The notes: a model not told the origin generated them from the letters alone. DNA of 30,578 nt from Rubrobacter sp. (GCA_016781885.1 JADDPM010000003.1:1-30578); one strand, 5' to 3'. Numbered from the stretch's first letter, positions 16,305 through 23,930 are shown. A program made the numbers and translations.

Positions 16305-17189
16305 CTACTTTGCTTCCTGCTCATCGTAGCGAACGACCTCGCCGACGCGGGCTTCGAGGTCGAGGTCCTTGACGTCTTCGGAGGGGAGACGGACGTCTAT
16401 GCTGCCCGTCTCTACGAGGACGCTCCCGCTGCCGGAGAAGCGCCCCGAGAGGGCGACGTCGCCGGACTCGACGCGAGCTTCTAGGATACCGATCACCAGG
16501 TCTTTGATGTCCACGTCGCCGGAGCCGACGGTGATCTCCGCGCTCCCGGTCTTGGTGTTTACTGTCTCAACCGAGACGTCCCCCTGAGCCACCTCTATCG
16601 TGATAGAGCCCTGGATGTCCTCCAGGCTTACGTCGCCGCTCTCGCTGCGGACCGTGACGTCGCCGTCGAGGCCCGAGACTTCCACGTCTCCCGCCTCCGA
16701 TCCGACTTCGACCGTGCTACCTGGCGGGACTTCGAGGTCGTAGTCCACGCCGGTACCGCCGCCGCCGTCCGAGGAGATCTCCACCCCCGCCTCGTTCGAG
16801 ACCTCCACGGGGACCTCGGCGGCGTTCTCTTTGGCCGAGGTGGGGTTGAACCCGCGGGCGTATCTCCTGGCGGAGATCTCTACGGTTTCCAATCCCTCGA
16901 CGCCTTGAATACGTACTTTGCCCCGCCCGTTAGTGACTCGCACCACGGGTTCCGCCCCCGACTCGACCGACTCCTCGAAGATCTCGGTGCCGCTGGCCCG
17001 ATCCCCGTAAGAGAACCACAGGAGCAGCCCGCCGATGATTAGTGCTATCAGCAGTAAGCTGAAGACCACAGGCGCAACGGGGTACCGCCTCCTCTCCCTT
17101 ACCGGAGACCTCTCCTCCGCCGGAGCCTCTCTATCCAGGGGCGTGGCGGGATGTTCGCCGTGCCCCTCATGCTCCGGTCTAAAGCTCAC
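16305..17189 (-). CDS. DUF4097 beta-repeat protein, membrane anchored
   Basis: A 294-residue protein. The hydrophilic N-terminus (1-36, His/Glu/Arg-rich) is followed by one membrane segment (about 40-60, VVFSLLLIALIIGGLLLWF). An extracytoplasmic domain of short beta repeats comes next, of the type GDVxVxxxxGDVSLEDI and GSGDVDIKDL. This is the DUF4097 'putative adhesin' fold, a beta helix that often hangs from the membrane in stress or envelope modules. The start is GTG 17189, without a strong ribosome site; it lies inside the 3' end of the PtsI-like remnant. It is followed by the Yip1-like gene, so the two likely act together at the envelope. Confidence 0.82.
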   Translation of the reverse strand: MSFRPEHEGHGEHPATPLDREAPAEERSPVRERRRYPVAPVVFSLLLIALIIGGLLLWFSYGDRASGTEIFEESVESGAEPVVRVTNGRGKVRIQGVEGLETVEISARRYARGFNPTSAKENAAEVPVEVSNEAGVEISSDGGGGTGVDYDLEVPPGSTVEVGSEAGDVEVSGLDGDVTVRSESGDVSLEDIQGSITIEVAQGDVSVETVNTKTGSAEITVGSGDVDIKDLVIGILEARVESGDVALSGRFSGSGSVLVETGSIDVRLPSEDVKDLDLEARVGEVVRYDEQEAK

Positions 17190-17400
17190 CTACGAGCTTC
17201 TCGATCCCGGTTATGGAGGGCGGCGCTGCCGAGAGGCGTGCCGCCTCTACGGGCTTGGGCACAGCCTCCAGATGCCCGGCTGCCTCGCCTCAAACGCCGA
17301 CCGGGATACCCTTTTTCCTCATGGCCTTACAAATGAGGCTCATGAGGGCCAGTACCGCCGGGTGTATGACGGCGCCCCATAGCGTAGATGTAGCGCGAGC
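17179..17400 (-). pseudogene. C-terminal remnant of a PtsI (enzyme I)-like PEP-binding protein
   Basis: On the minus strand one frame reads GAVIHPAVLALMSLICKAMR, then KKGIPVGV, a TGA (17290-17292), GEAAGHLEAVPKPVEAARLS, APPSITGIEKLVGEL and a TAG at 17179. This matches the end of phosphotransferase enzyme I, where HPAVL leads to a catalytic Cys in a V-CGE-AAG motif and ends L-S-APP. The TGA stands exactly at that catalytic Cys. Upstream (17401-17540) the frame loses similarity to enzyme I. Only the last 70 or so residues survive, so it is a fossil. It abuts the cupin gene and overlaps the DUF4097 start. Confidence 0.55.
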
Positions 17401-17536
17401 TTCTCGGCGGCTCGTTTGACGGCGGCCTCGCAGAGGGAACTCCTCCGGGGCCTGGGCTCCGCCGAGACGTTCTCCGGTAGAGGAGTACTCCCGGGGTCTG
17501 CATGCGAAGATGAGACTCGCGCCGGGCCGATGAGCT

Positions 17537-17917
17537 TCACGGTCCTATGCGGCCGTAGACATCTTCGAGGCGGATGATGTCGTCTTCGTCGAACTCGCCG
17601 AAAGAGACTTCGAGGATCCTGACTGGCTGATCACCATCGCAGGAGAGGCGGTGGACCGTCTCCCTGGGGATGTAGAGCTTCTCTCCAGGGGCGGGGGAGA
17701 GGACCTGCTCGCCGAGCTCAACGCGGGCACCGGGGTCGAGGGCGACCCAGAGCTCGTCGCGGCGGTGGTGGTACTGGCGCGAGAGAGTACCGCCCGGCTC
17801 GACGGTGATGATCTTGACTGTGCAGGGGAGGTTGTGCGTGTACTGCTCGAACCTGCCCCACGGCTTCTCTACTCTTAGAGAAGGCGGCCTATCGCCCAAA
17901 AACGTCTCCTCACTCAT
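17537..17917 (-). CDS. Cupin, mannose-6-phosphate isomerase type II C-terminal-like
   Basis: A 126-residue single cupin domain. KPWGRFEQYTHN, VEPGGTLSRQYHHRRDELWV (metal ligands His, His, Glu), YIPRETVHRLS (fourth ligand His) and FGEFDEDDIIRLEDVYGR match the isomerase domain of ManC-type bifunctional enzymes. Stand-alone versions occur widely and may isomerise mannose-6-phosphate or bind sugars. ATG 17917 lacks a good ribosome site. A TTG at 17899, preceded by GAGGAG, is an alternative start that would remove six residues. An 8-bp hairpin lies 30 bases upstream. Confidence 0.85.
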   Translation of the reverse strand: MSEETFLGDRPPSLRVEKPWGRFEQYTHNLPCTVKIITVEPGGTLSRQYHHRRDELWVALDPGARVELGEQVLSPAPGEKLYIPRETVHRLSCDGDQPVRILEVSFGEFDEDDIIRLEDVYGRIGP

Positions 17918-18277
17918 CTGAAGCAGTTTAAACTATCCACAATTCTTTTGGGAGGATGAACCTCCCAAGCTCCCCGCTCACAGACGACCGCTGCGACCGC
18001 CTCTGTTTCCTCGTCAGGAGATGTTTACAGTATCGTCCTCAACCACGCCGGGAACCGTTTTGCCCATCGGGCTCCTGGCTTTCTTTGTCTTCCGCTCTTC
18101 TCCAGGTTTACCTTAGAGCCGGAGTGTCTGGCCTCCCTCTCGACCACGGGGTTCTCCTCTCCCTGTCATTGTGGTTGTCTTACCCTGCCCTGTTCGTGCC
18201 GGAACGGGCGTTGTTACAATGGCTAACTACTCTCTGCCGGAGGTTGTTTGCCGATGTCCCTACATAAGGAGGAGCGT
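17918..18277. other. Intergenic region between divergent cupin and ferredoxin genes
   Basis: No convincing gene. A 103-residue plus-strand frame (17956-18267) is Leu/Ser/Arg-rich, has no ribosome site and matches no family I know. A perfect stem TTGGGAGG/CCTCCCAA (17948-17955 and 17961-17968, loop ATGAA) lies in the cupin leader. TTGTTACAATGG near 18211-18222 contains a TACAAT that could serve as -10 for the ferredoxin gene, without a clear -35. Confidence 0.5.
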
Positions 18278-18643
18278 GTGCCGAAGCTCGAGATCGAGGA
18301 CGCAGGAACGTTCGACGTGGAGGAGGGGAAGCGGCTGGTCCTGGCGATAGAGGAGGACGCGGGTGTGGACATCCTCCACCGCTGCGGCGCGTACGCCAAA
18401 TGCACCACCTGCCGGATTGAGTACCTCGAAGGCGAGCCCGCGAGGATGACGGCGGCGGAGCGCGAAGTTCTGGAGAGCCGCGACCTCCTCGGCCAGGTGC
18501 GCCTCTCGTGCCAGGCCGTCTGCGACCACGACATGAAGGTACGGGTCCTCATGACCGTGACCTCGACCGGCCTGGACGGTCCCGGAAACAAGCCGGAGCC
18601 CGAGATCACCCCTCCCCCCGAATGGACGGAGAGGCCTGCCTGA
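18278..18643 (+). CDS. [2Fe-2S] plant-type ferredoxin
   Basis: A 121-residue ferredoxin. Three cluster Cys lie in RCGAYAKCTTCRIEY (C-x5-C-x2-C) and the fourth in RLSCQAVCDHDM. It carries one electron for an unidentified partner in the cytoplasm. The C-terminal 25 residues (LDGPGNKPEPEITPPPEWTERPA) form a Pro-rich tail beyond the domain. The frame is open from TTG 18248, but AAGGAGGAG (18266-18274) sets the start at GTG 18278 (VPKLEIED). It is transcribed alone; the downstream neighbour is the IS630 remnant in the opposite direction. Confidence 0.88.
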   Translation: MPKLEIEDAGTFDVEEGKRLVLAIEEDAGVDILHRCGAYAKCTTCRIEYLEGEPARMTAAEREVLESRDLLGQVRLSCQAVCDHDMKVRVLMTVTSTGLDGPGNKPEPEITPPPEWTERPA

Positions 18644-18694
18644 AAGGGAGACGCACCGAATGCTTGTGGCTCGTCCGCTAAGTTCGCTGCGTTT

Positions 18695-19622
18695 TCATCC
18701 TCCCATCGCCGGTATCGTGGGCATGGCCCCGACGCCGGGCCTTCTTGCCGCGCGGTGTCGCCTGCGCCGACCCCACACGTACGGGTGGCGGTGGACATTC
18801 CAGTAGTCGACGGCGCGTGAGATCGCCTCCTCGATCTGCTCCCACGTCTCGACCTTCTCCAAGAAGTCCGCGAACGTCACAATCGAGCGGCTAGTGTAGG
18901 TGGCCGTGAGGGCTTCGCCGATGGCCGGGAACGCACCGAAGACGTAACCACCGAGCTTGCGGTCTCGATCCAGCCCGAGCTCCCACCTCGCCCTACCGGC
19001 GAGGCCTCCTTCCCAGCCTCGGACGAGCTCCCTGCCCGGGTAGGAGCGGACGCTCAGAGGGCCCATCTCGTCCACGCAGTTGACTCTACGCTGTCGTCTG
19101 AGGGGATGCGTAGAGGCGCTCGATGGCCCCCTTTTCTCCGCGAACTCCGGGTCCACCCGCTCGCCGAACCGCCCCTCCTGCTTGCGCCACCTCAGGTCCT
19201 CGCGTGCGAGCATCTCGGCAACCCTTGCGCGCCTCATCCCCACGCCCCTCTCTTCCGAGAGGTACGTCACCAAACGGTCCAACGTCCAGGAAGCGAACGG
19301 CAGCCCAAGCTCCCGCGGAGGGGTGAGCGCCGCCTGGATCACTGCACCCACGTCCTCCGGTCCGTAGACTCGAGGCCGCCCCCTGCGGAGCACCTCTTCT
19401 AACCCTGCAACGCCGTGGCGGTTGAGGCGGCCGATCCGCTTCAGCGCGGTCCTCTCGTTGCAGTTCAGCTTGGCCGCGATCTCGCGGGCGGTGTAGCCCT
19501 GGTTGGAGAGCAAGACTATCTCCGCCCGCCTTGCCGGCGGCGATCTTGCGGCTGGCGACCGCCCTCTTTAGGACCGGGTACTCGTCGGCGTTGAGCATCT
19601 TCACCCGCTTGAACGGTCGCAT
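18695..19622 (-). pseudogene. IS630-family transposase remnant
   Basis: Minus-strand IS630 transposase pieces. MRPFKRVKMLNADEYPVLKR is followed after a one-base shift (about 19530) by the helix-turn-helix GYTAREIAAKLNCNERTALK. GRPRVYGPEDV and LGLPFASWTLDRLVTYLSEE follow. The frame slips out and back between about 19130 and 19070 (true reading KGAIERLYASP, then VNCVDEMGPLSVRSYPGRE, with the first catalytic Asp). After TFADFLEKV the sequence jumps to ETWEQIEEAISRAVDYWN and VWGRRRRHR, omitting the stretch with the second Asp and the catalytic Glu. It therefore cannot transpose. I could not find terminal inverted repeats. Confidence 0.88.
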
Positions 19623-19675
19623 GGCGTAGGTACCTCCTAGAGGGGGTCACGGTACCGAAATGGGAATTTTGTACG

Positions 19676-19719
19676 CTAACGATTTACCTTAACGAGTCTC
19701 GGAATACAAAGATCGTTAG
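19676..19719. repeat. Inverted repeat, 8-bp arms
   Basis: CTAACGAT (19676-19683) and ATCGTTAG (19712-19719) are perfect complements separated by 28 bases. They lie just beyond the transposase remnant. They could be an old operator or an insertion-related scar; I cannot choose. Confidence 0.45.
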
Positions 19720-19751
19720 TGAACCGTTGAGTGAAGTCTTGGAGGTGGAAG

Positions 19752-19784
19752 ATGGCAAACCCAGCAGGGTGGAGAGTCACTTAG
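19752..19784 (+). pseudogene. Possible truncated gene start
   Basis: GGAGGTGGAAG (19741-19751) leads into ATG GCA AAC CCA GCA, then a stop after ten codons (MANPAGWRVT). The ribosome site is strong, but the frame ends where the oppositely oriented SRPBCC gene begins. It looks like a gene beheaded by rearrangement. Chance cannot be excluded. Confidence 0.3.
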
Positions 19785-20236
19785 CCGTCGGTCCACTGGT
19801 CGAGGAGGGCTTCGAGCATGTCGAACATGGCGGCGAATCCGGCCTCGGATTCGGGTCCGAGGAACTGTTCGGGGACGCCGACTTGGTGGATCGTCACCTC
19901 GGTCTTGTCCTCAATCTTGACGAAGGTGATCGTGGCGGTGATTCCCATGTCAGGTTCTGTAAACACGATCCGGCTGGGTTTGTCGACCTTGACGTACTCG
20001 CCGCGGTTTTGGAACTCGGCACCGTCGGGGGCTACCATTTTCAGCTCGAAGCTGCCCCCTGGACGCACGTCCAGGGTGACGGACTCGACAGGCACGGTGA
20101 TTCCGGGTCCACCCCAGAACGCCGCGAGATGCTCAGGCTCGGTGAAGGCTTGCCAGACGAGATCCCTGGGCGCGTTGACCACGCGAGAGATGGTGAACTC
20201 TCCTCGACGATCATCCTTGTTTGTGGGTGCGCTCAT
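19781..20236 (-). CDS. SRPBCC (AHSA1-type) domain protein
   Basis: A 151-residue START-like/AHSA1 fold protein: FTISRVVNAPRDLVWQAFTEPEHLAAFWGG at the N-terminus, DVRPGGSFELKM in the middle and EVTIHQVGVPEQ near the end. These small hydrophobic-pocket proteins commonly sit next to an ArsR regulator, as here. The ligand is unknown. It starts at ATG 20236, overlapping the ArsR stop (ATGA), so translation is coupled. Length is normal. Confidence 0.88.
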   Translation of the reverse strand: MSAPTNKDDRRGEFTISRVVNAPRDLVWQAFTEPEHLAAFWGGPGITVPVESVTLDVRPGGSFELKMVAPDGAEFQNRGEYVKVDKPSRIVFTEPDMGITATITFVKIEDKTEVTIHQVGVPEQFLGPESEAGFAAMFDMLEALLDQWTDG

Positions 20237-20577
20237 TCGTTCGACTCCTTGACTTGAACTTGTTCGAGGTGCGCTTCGAGAGCGTCGAGACGGCCTTCCC
20301 AGCGCTGTTTCTGTTCGGTAATCCAGCTGACGAGCTCATCCGCCGGCCCGGTCTCCAGCCGACAGGGCCGGCGTTGGGCATCCACCCCTTGGCTGATCAG
20401 CCCCGCTCTTTCTAGCACCTTGATGTGTTTGGAGACCGCTTGCAGGCTGATCGTGAACGGCTCGGCCAACTCTTACACCGTTGCCTCACCCATAGAGAGG
20501 CGAATGATGATCGCCCGCCGAGTCGGATTGGCCAAAGCAGAGAAGGCGGCGTCGAGGCGTTCCTCGGTAAGAGTCAT
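20233..20577 (-). pseudogene. ArsR-family regulator with an in-frame nonsense codon
   Basis: ATG 20577 begins MTLTEERLDAAFSALANPTRRAIIIRLSMGEATV. A TAA at 20473-20475 follows, and the frame continues ELAEPFTISLQAVSKHIKVLERAGLI to 20233. Without the stop it is a normal 114-residue ArsR winged-helix repressor; the missing residue is expected to be Gln or Lys. The internal GCC GAG region could re-initiate at a GTG/ATG, giving a product lacking helix 1-2. The gene overlaps the RibD-like fragment upstream and the AHSA1 gene downstream. The repressor is probably inactive, so the AHSA1 gene may be deregulated. Confidence 0.82.
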
Positions 20578-20870
20578 GAGCTACGAGGGTCGTCAACGGA
20601 ACCGAAAGTGAGCTCACCGGCGGGCTCGTAGGTCAACACCACCAGCCCGGAGTCAGTCGTCGAAGAGCCGGCGAGACGCATCGAGTGATCTAGGCTGGTC
20701 TCAAAGAGTCGCTTGCCTTCGCCAAGCACGACGGGGAAGACGACCAACTCGTAAACGTCGATCAGGTTGTGCCGCATCAGCGTCTGCGCGAGTTGGCCGC
20801 TGCCGTGGATCTTCACCGAACTTAGCGGACGAGCCACTTGCAAGGCTTGTGCTAACGTATAAACAGGCAT
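20574..20870 (-). pseudogene. C-terminal half of a RibD_C/dihydrofolate-reductase-like protein
   Basis: Ninety-eight residues match the C-terminal half of the small DHFR/RibD C-terminal family (YwjB/YyaP-like): KIHGSGQLAQTLMRHNLIDVY, ELVVFPVVLGEGKRLF, TTDSGLVVLTYEPAGE. The N-terminal 90 or so residues, including the NADPH-binding start, are missing. Upstream of 20870 the sequence becomes the oppositely oriented ArsR/transporter unit, so a recombination junction lies near 20870-20915. It overlaps the ArsR gene by ATGA. Confidence 0.8.
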
Positions 20871-20919
20871 TAGGATTTTTCGTGTAGACGCTCCCCGGGC
20901 GGAGAGGATACACAGGACG

Positions 20920-21208
20920 TTGCTCGGGGACGAGAAGGCGTGGCAGGTCGCCGGGCGTGCTCGGGCGCTCTCGGATCCGACGCGTCTGGGGTCGGTGGTG
21001 CTTAGGGAGGGTAGGGCGGTGTGTGTCTGCGACCTTCCCCTAGTCGAGCCGCAAGCAGGCGCTTGTCTCTCATCACTTGAGAACGCTGCGCTCAGAGGGG
21101 CTCGTTGGTTCCTGGCGGGAGGGCAGGATGGTCATGTACTCCCTCACGCATGGGGGGCGTTCGTTCCTGGGCGTCGTGCTGGGTCAGAGAGCGGGGGTGG
21201 GGACGTGA
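20920..21208 (+). pseudogene. Metal-sensing ArsR/SmtB-family regulator, frameshifted
   Basis: The frame from TTG 20920 reads KAWQVAGRARALSDPTRL and GRAVCVCDLPLV, the first half of an ArsR/SmtB repressor with a CVC metal site. From about 21050 the second half is in another frame: SSRKQALVSHHLRTLRSEGL, GSWREGRMVMYSLTHGGRS, ending in TGA at 21206-21208. One indel near 21040 separates them. The family is the cadmium/lead/arsenic-sensing type (CmtR/CadC-like). Its stop overlaps the transporter's GTG start (GTGA), the normal layout of a metal-resistance operon. As written, the repressor is dead, which may leave the transporter constitutive. Confidence 0.82.
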
Positions 21209-21891
21209 GTAGCTGGCCGGTCCAGATCGGGGCGCGCAAGAAGCAGCCCGCAGACCTCGAACGAGCGCGGCTCGTCCGGCGGGCGAAGCTGCTAGCGTGG
21301 GTGGGAGTAGGCTGGCACGGCGTCGAGGCCGCGATCGCCGTAGGTGCGGGGCTCGTCGCCGGCTCGATAGCTCTCGTCGGCTTCGGGGCTGACACCCTTA
21401 TAGAGGCCATCGCCGGCTTCGTACTCCTCAGGCGTTTCGCCGCTTCCAGGGCTTCCTCCGAGGAGGCCGAGAGGCGCGCCCAGAAGCTCATCGCCCTGAT
21501 TGCCGCCTATGTGGGCTTCGAGGCTGTGAGGTCGCTCCTCGCCAGGGATCGGCCCGAGGCGAGCTGGGTAGGCATAGGGCTCTCGATCGTTACGCTGCTC
21601 ACCATGCCCCCGCTCGCCATAGCGAAGGGGCGTATCGGCGAAGCTCTGGGGTCCTCGGCGACCAAGAGCGAGGGGCAGCAAAACATGCTCTGCGCCTACC
21701 TCTCGGCCGCGCTGCTCGCCGGTCTCGGCGCGAACGCCTTGTTCGGGCTGTGGTGGGCCGACCCCGTCGCCGCGCTCCTCATAGCGGGCGTTGCCGTCAA
21801 GGAGGGACGCGAGGCCTGGCGGGGCGAGAGCTGCTGCACGGCCCCGGTCGTCGTGGGCGGGGATAGCTGCGACGACGACTGCTGCCGGTAG
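21205..21891 (+). CDS. Cation transporter, CDF-like, with a Cys-rich tail
   Basis: A 228-residue membrane protein related to cation diffusion facilitators. About six hydrophobic segments are visible; GSIALVGFGADTLIEAIAGF and WADPVAALLIAGVAVKEG carry the paired Asp-containing motifs expected to bind metal. There is no cytoplasmic C-terminal domain. Instead the protein ends with ESCCTAPVVVGGDSCDDDCC, a Cys/Asp cluster probably binding metal. The start is GTG 21205 (VSSWPVQIG), overlapping the stop of the upstream ArsR gene. The frame happens to be open back to 20920, which would give a false 323-residue fusion. Likely role: efflux of a soft metal such as Cd or Zn. Confidence 0.8.
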   Translation: MSSWPVQIGARKKQPADLERARLVRRAKLLAWVGVGWHGVEAAIAVGAGLVAGSIALVGFGADTLIEAIAGFVLLRRFAASRASSEEAERRAQKLIALIAAYVGFEAVRSLLARDRPEASWVGIGLSIVTLLTMPPLAIAKGRIGEALGSSATKSEGQQNMLCAYLSAALLAGLGANALFGLWWADPVAALLIAGVAVKEGREAWRGESCCTAPVVVGGDSCDDDCCR

Positions 21892-21989
21892 CGGGCCAGC
21901 CGCGAGATGCGTGAAGGAACGAGGAGCAGTCGGGTTGGGGAGTACGAGGGTTCGCTTGCCTTAGGAGCCGGCCCGTGGGTCGCTGGCTC

Positions 21990-22367
21990 TCAGCCTATGT
22001 TGAGCTGGTCCGGGTAGCCGTAGTGTTCGTAGACGGTCCGGCTGGTCTCGGTGTCGGGCACTTCCTCCGAATCAAACTCCGGGGAGGTCTGGACCACGTC
22101 TCCGGCTTGCTCGACCGCGACACCTTCGTCGGTCACGTTTGTCACCGCGTCTACCGGCACCAAGAAGCTGCGCTCACCGCCTGAAACCTTCAGGAGGTGT
22201 ACGGCCGAGGCGTCTCTGTAGACGTACACCTCCTCGACCGTGCCGATCTCGCCGCCGCTCTTGTCCAGGACCTTTTGCCCCTTAATATCTTGCCACTGCT
22301 CGTCGAGCTCGCCCTCGAAGTCGTCCAGCTTGACTAGCCTCTGGTCTCCACCATCTCCTTGAGCCAC
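21990..22367 (-). CDS. PRC-barrel domain protein
   Basis: About 125 residues containing one PRC-barrel: DIKGQKVLDKSGGEIGTVEEVYVYRDASAV and SFLVPVDAVTNVTDEGVAVE. PRC-barrels are small beta domains found in photosynthetic reaction centre H subunits and in many RNA-processing or stress proteins. The acidic C-terminus (EFDSEEVPDTETS...YPDQLNIG) is outside the domain. The frame opens at TTG 22403 and ATG 22394, but GTG 22367 (VAQGDGGDQ) has a GGAAGGGG site seven bases upstream and is preferred. Function unknown. Confidence 0.75.
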   Translation of the reverse strand: MAQGDGGDQRLVKLDDFEGELDEQWQDIKGQKVLDKSGGEIGTVEEVYVYRDASAVHLLKVSGGERSFLVPVDAVTNVTDEGVAVEQAGDVVQTSPEFDSEEVPDTETSRTVYEHYGYPDQLNIG

Positions 22368-22473
22368 GCGTGTTCCCCTTCCGTGTAGGAGCATACCCTT
22401 CAACTTTATCCTTGGTCCCGGCGGAGATCAAACGAGCCTTGCGCTGATGGGCGCGAGGCGTGAGACTACCGGC

Positions 22474-22635
22474 ATGACCAGAGAAGAGCTAGAGGAGCGA
22501 GTGGACGAGATACTGCTCAAGCGGACCCGCGGCGAGAAGCTTACCAGGCAGGAGGAGAAAATCCTTGCATATGGTTACTACGCTGCCCGCAACCGGTCCG
22601 CAGCGGTGCGGGTGAGGGTCCGGAGAGAGACCTAA
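22474..22635 (+). CDS. Small basic helical protein, unknown
   Basis: I do not recognise this 53-residue protein (62 if read from ATG 22447). It is highly charged: TREELEERVDEILLKRTRGEKLTRQEEKIL predicts two amphipathic helices, followed by YGYYAARNRSAAVRVRVRR. It may bind nucleic acid or a protein partner. Neither candidate start has a strong ribosome site. It lies alone between the divergently read PRC-barrel gene and the convergent carboxypeptidase gene. Confidence 0.5.
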   Translation: MTREELEERVDEILLKRTRGEKLTRQEEKILAYGYYAARNRSAAVRVRVRRET

Positions 22636-22694
22636 ACTCCCAGCAAGCAAGAGGCTTACCCTTCCGCTTCGGGTACTGCTCGCGACGAGGACGC

Positions 22695-23930
22695 CTACCC
22701 GGTAAGCCCCGCCAGTGCCCCCTGCGCCCTATCCAGCAGGTTGCCGGCGGTGTAGCTGATCCTCCTCCACACAGAGGCCTCCTCGTAGCCTTCCTGCGCC
22801 ACGAGCGGGCTCGTCCCGATGCTCTCTCCGTCTACGGAGACCTCGACCTCGCCCAGCTGGTCACCGGCATCGGCAGAGGAGGGGAGCTCTTCACGAGTGG
22901 TCACCTCGCGCTCCACCTCGGAGTCGGCGTTCACGAGGCCTACCACCTCGTCAGTGGCGACGAGCTCCACGGACTCATCCGGGCGGTAGGGCGGGGCAAC
23001 CTCCCCATAGACCTCCTCCGGGCTCGCCAGCACGCGTCGTTCGTAGCGTCCGAAGGCGTACTCCAGTATCGCCTCCGAGGCCCTGAAACGCTCCTCGGAG
23101 TCTTCGGCTCCGAGGACGACTCCTATGTAGGATTCACCACCTGCTTCGGCGGAAGAGGCGAGGTTGGCGCCCCCCTGGGGCGTTGTCCCGGTCTTGACGC
23201 CGGTCGTCGGTGGGTAGGTGGTCAAGAGCTGGTTGGTGTTGAAGATCACTATCTCCCTATTCTGGGTCCTGATGGTGGCTTCCCGGGTGGCAACGGTCTC
23301 GGCAAACAGCGGATACTGGAGCGCCGCCTGGGTCAACGTGGCGATGTCCCGGGCGCTCGAGTAGTTGCCGGCGGTATCCAGGCCGGCTGGGGTCTCGAAG
23401 TTGGTGTTCTCGAGGCCCAATTCCGAGGCCTGGTCATTCATCATCCCCACGAAATTCTGCACGCTGCCGTCGCCCACATACTCGGCCAGGGCGTAGACCG
23501 CTTCGGTGCCGGAGGCGACCAGGGAGGCCACCAGAAGGTCTCTAACGGTCACGCGCTCGCCTGCTATCAGCCCTACGTTGCTGTAGGTGTTCCCCACATA
23601 GGACTCGGCCTCCGGCGAGATCTCCACCTCCTCTTCCAGGTCAATCCCCTCCTCCAGCACCACAAGGGCCGACATGATCTTCGTCACGGACCCTACCGGG
23701 AGCTGCTCGTCTGGGTTCTCACCCTCTAGATACTTGCCGCTCTCGGTATCCATGAGCGCCCACGCCTGGGCCTCGACCTCCGGCGGTCCCGACGCCTGCG
23801 CCGAAGAGGTCGCCGCTCCTCCTTGTTGGGCCTCGGCTGGATCCAGGGCGGCCCCCGGCACCAGTGAGAGCGCGAGCGCTACAAGGATCAGGGCCGCAAA
23901 AGTTTTGATAGGATTGTCTTCTCGTCGCAT
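22695..23930 (-). CDS. D-alanyl-D-alanine carboxypeptidase (PBP5-type, S11)
   Basis: A 411-residue secreted penicillin-binding protein that trims the terminal D-Ala of peptidoglycan pentapeptides. A signal peptide (about 1-34, FAALILVALALSLVPGAAL) is followed by the S11 domain. SxxK is SVTK (Ser81, Lys84) and KTG is KTGTT (246-248). The SxN motif reads Ser140-Gly-Thr142, with Thr instead of Asn. A PBP5-type C-terminal beta domain (about 290-395) ends in an amphipathic helix, GNLLDRAQGALAGL, likely membrane-attaching. The frame opens at 23969, but ATG 23930 has GAGGAAG just upstream and gives the proper signal peptide. Confidence 0.93.
   Translation of the reverse strand: MRREDNPIKTFAALILVALALSLVPGAALDPAEAQQGGAATSSAQASGPPEVEAQAWALMDTESGKYLEGENPDEQLPVGSVTKIMSALVVLEEGIDLEEEVEISPEAESYVGNTYSNVGLIAGERVTVRDLLVASLVASGTEAVYALAEYVGDGSVQNFVGMMNDQASELGLENTNFETPAGLDTAGNYSSARDIATLTQAALQYPLFAETVATREATIRTQNREIVIFNTNQLLTTYPPTTGVKTGTTPQGGANLASSAEAGGESYIGVVLGAEDSEERFRASEAILEYAFGRYERRVLASPEEVYGEVAPPYRPDESVELVATDEVVGLVNADSEVEREVTTREELPSSADAGDQLGEVEVSVDGESIGTSPLVAQEGYEEASVWRRISYTAGNLLDRAQGALAGLTG

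Noticed and set aside
17290..17292. Selenocysteine codon in a PtsI-like protein
   Set aside because: No full-length gene surrounds it and upstream similarity is lost, so pseudogene decay is the simpler reading; kept only as a finding to check.
17956..18267. 103-residue open frame before the ferredoxin gene
   Set aside because: No ribosome site, no recognisable domain, and its composition is typical of a chance frame in GC-rich DNA.
18644..19720. Terminal inverted repeats and target duplication of the IS630 element
   Set aside because: I compared the flanks at about 18650-18700 and 19620-19720 and found no convincing matching ends.
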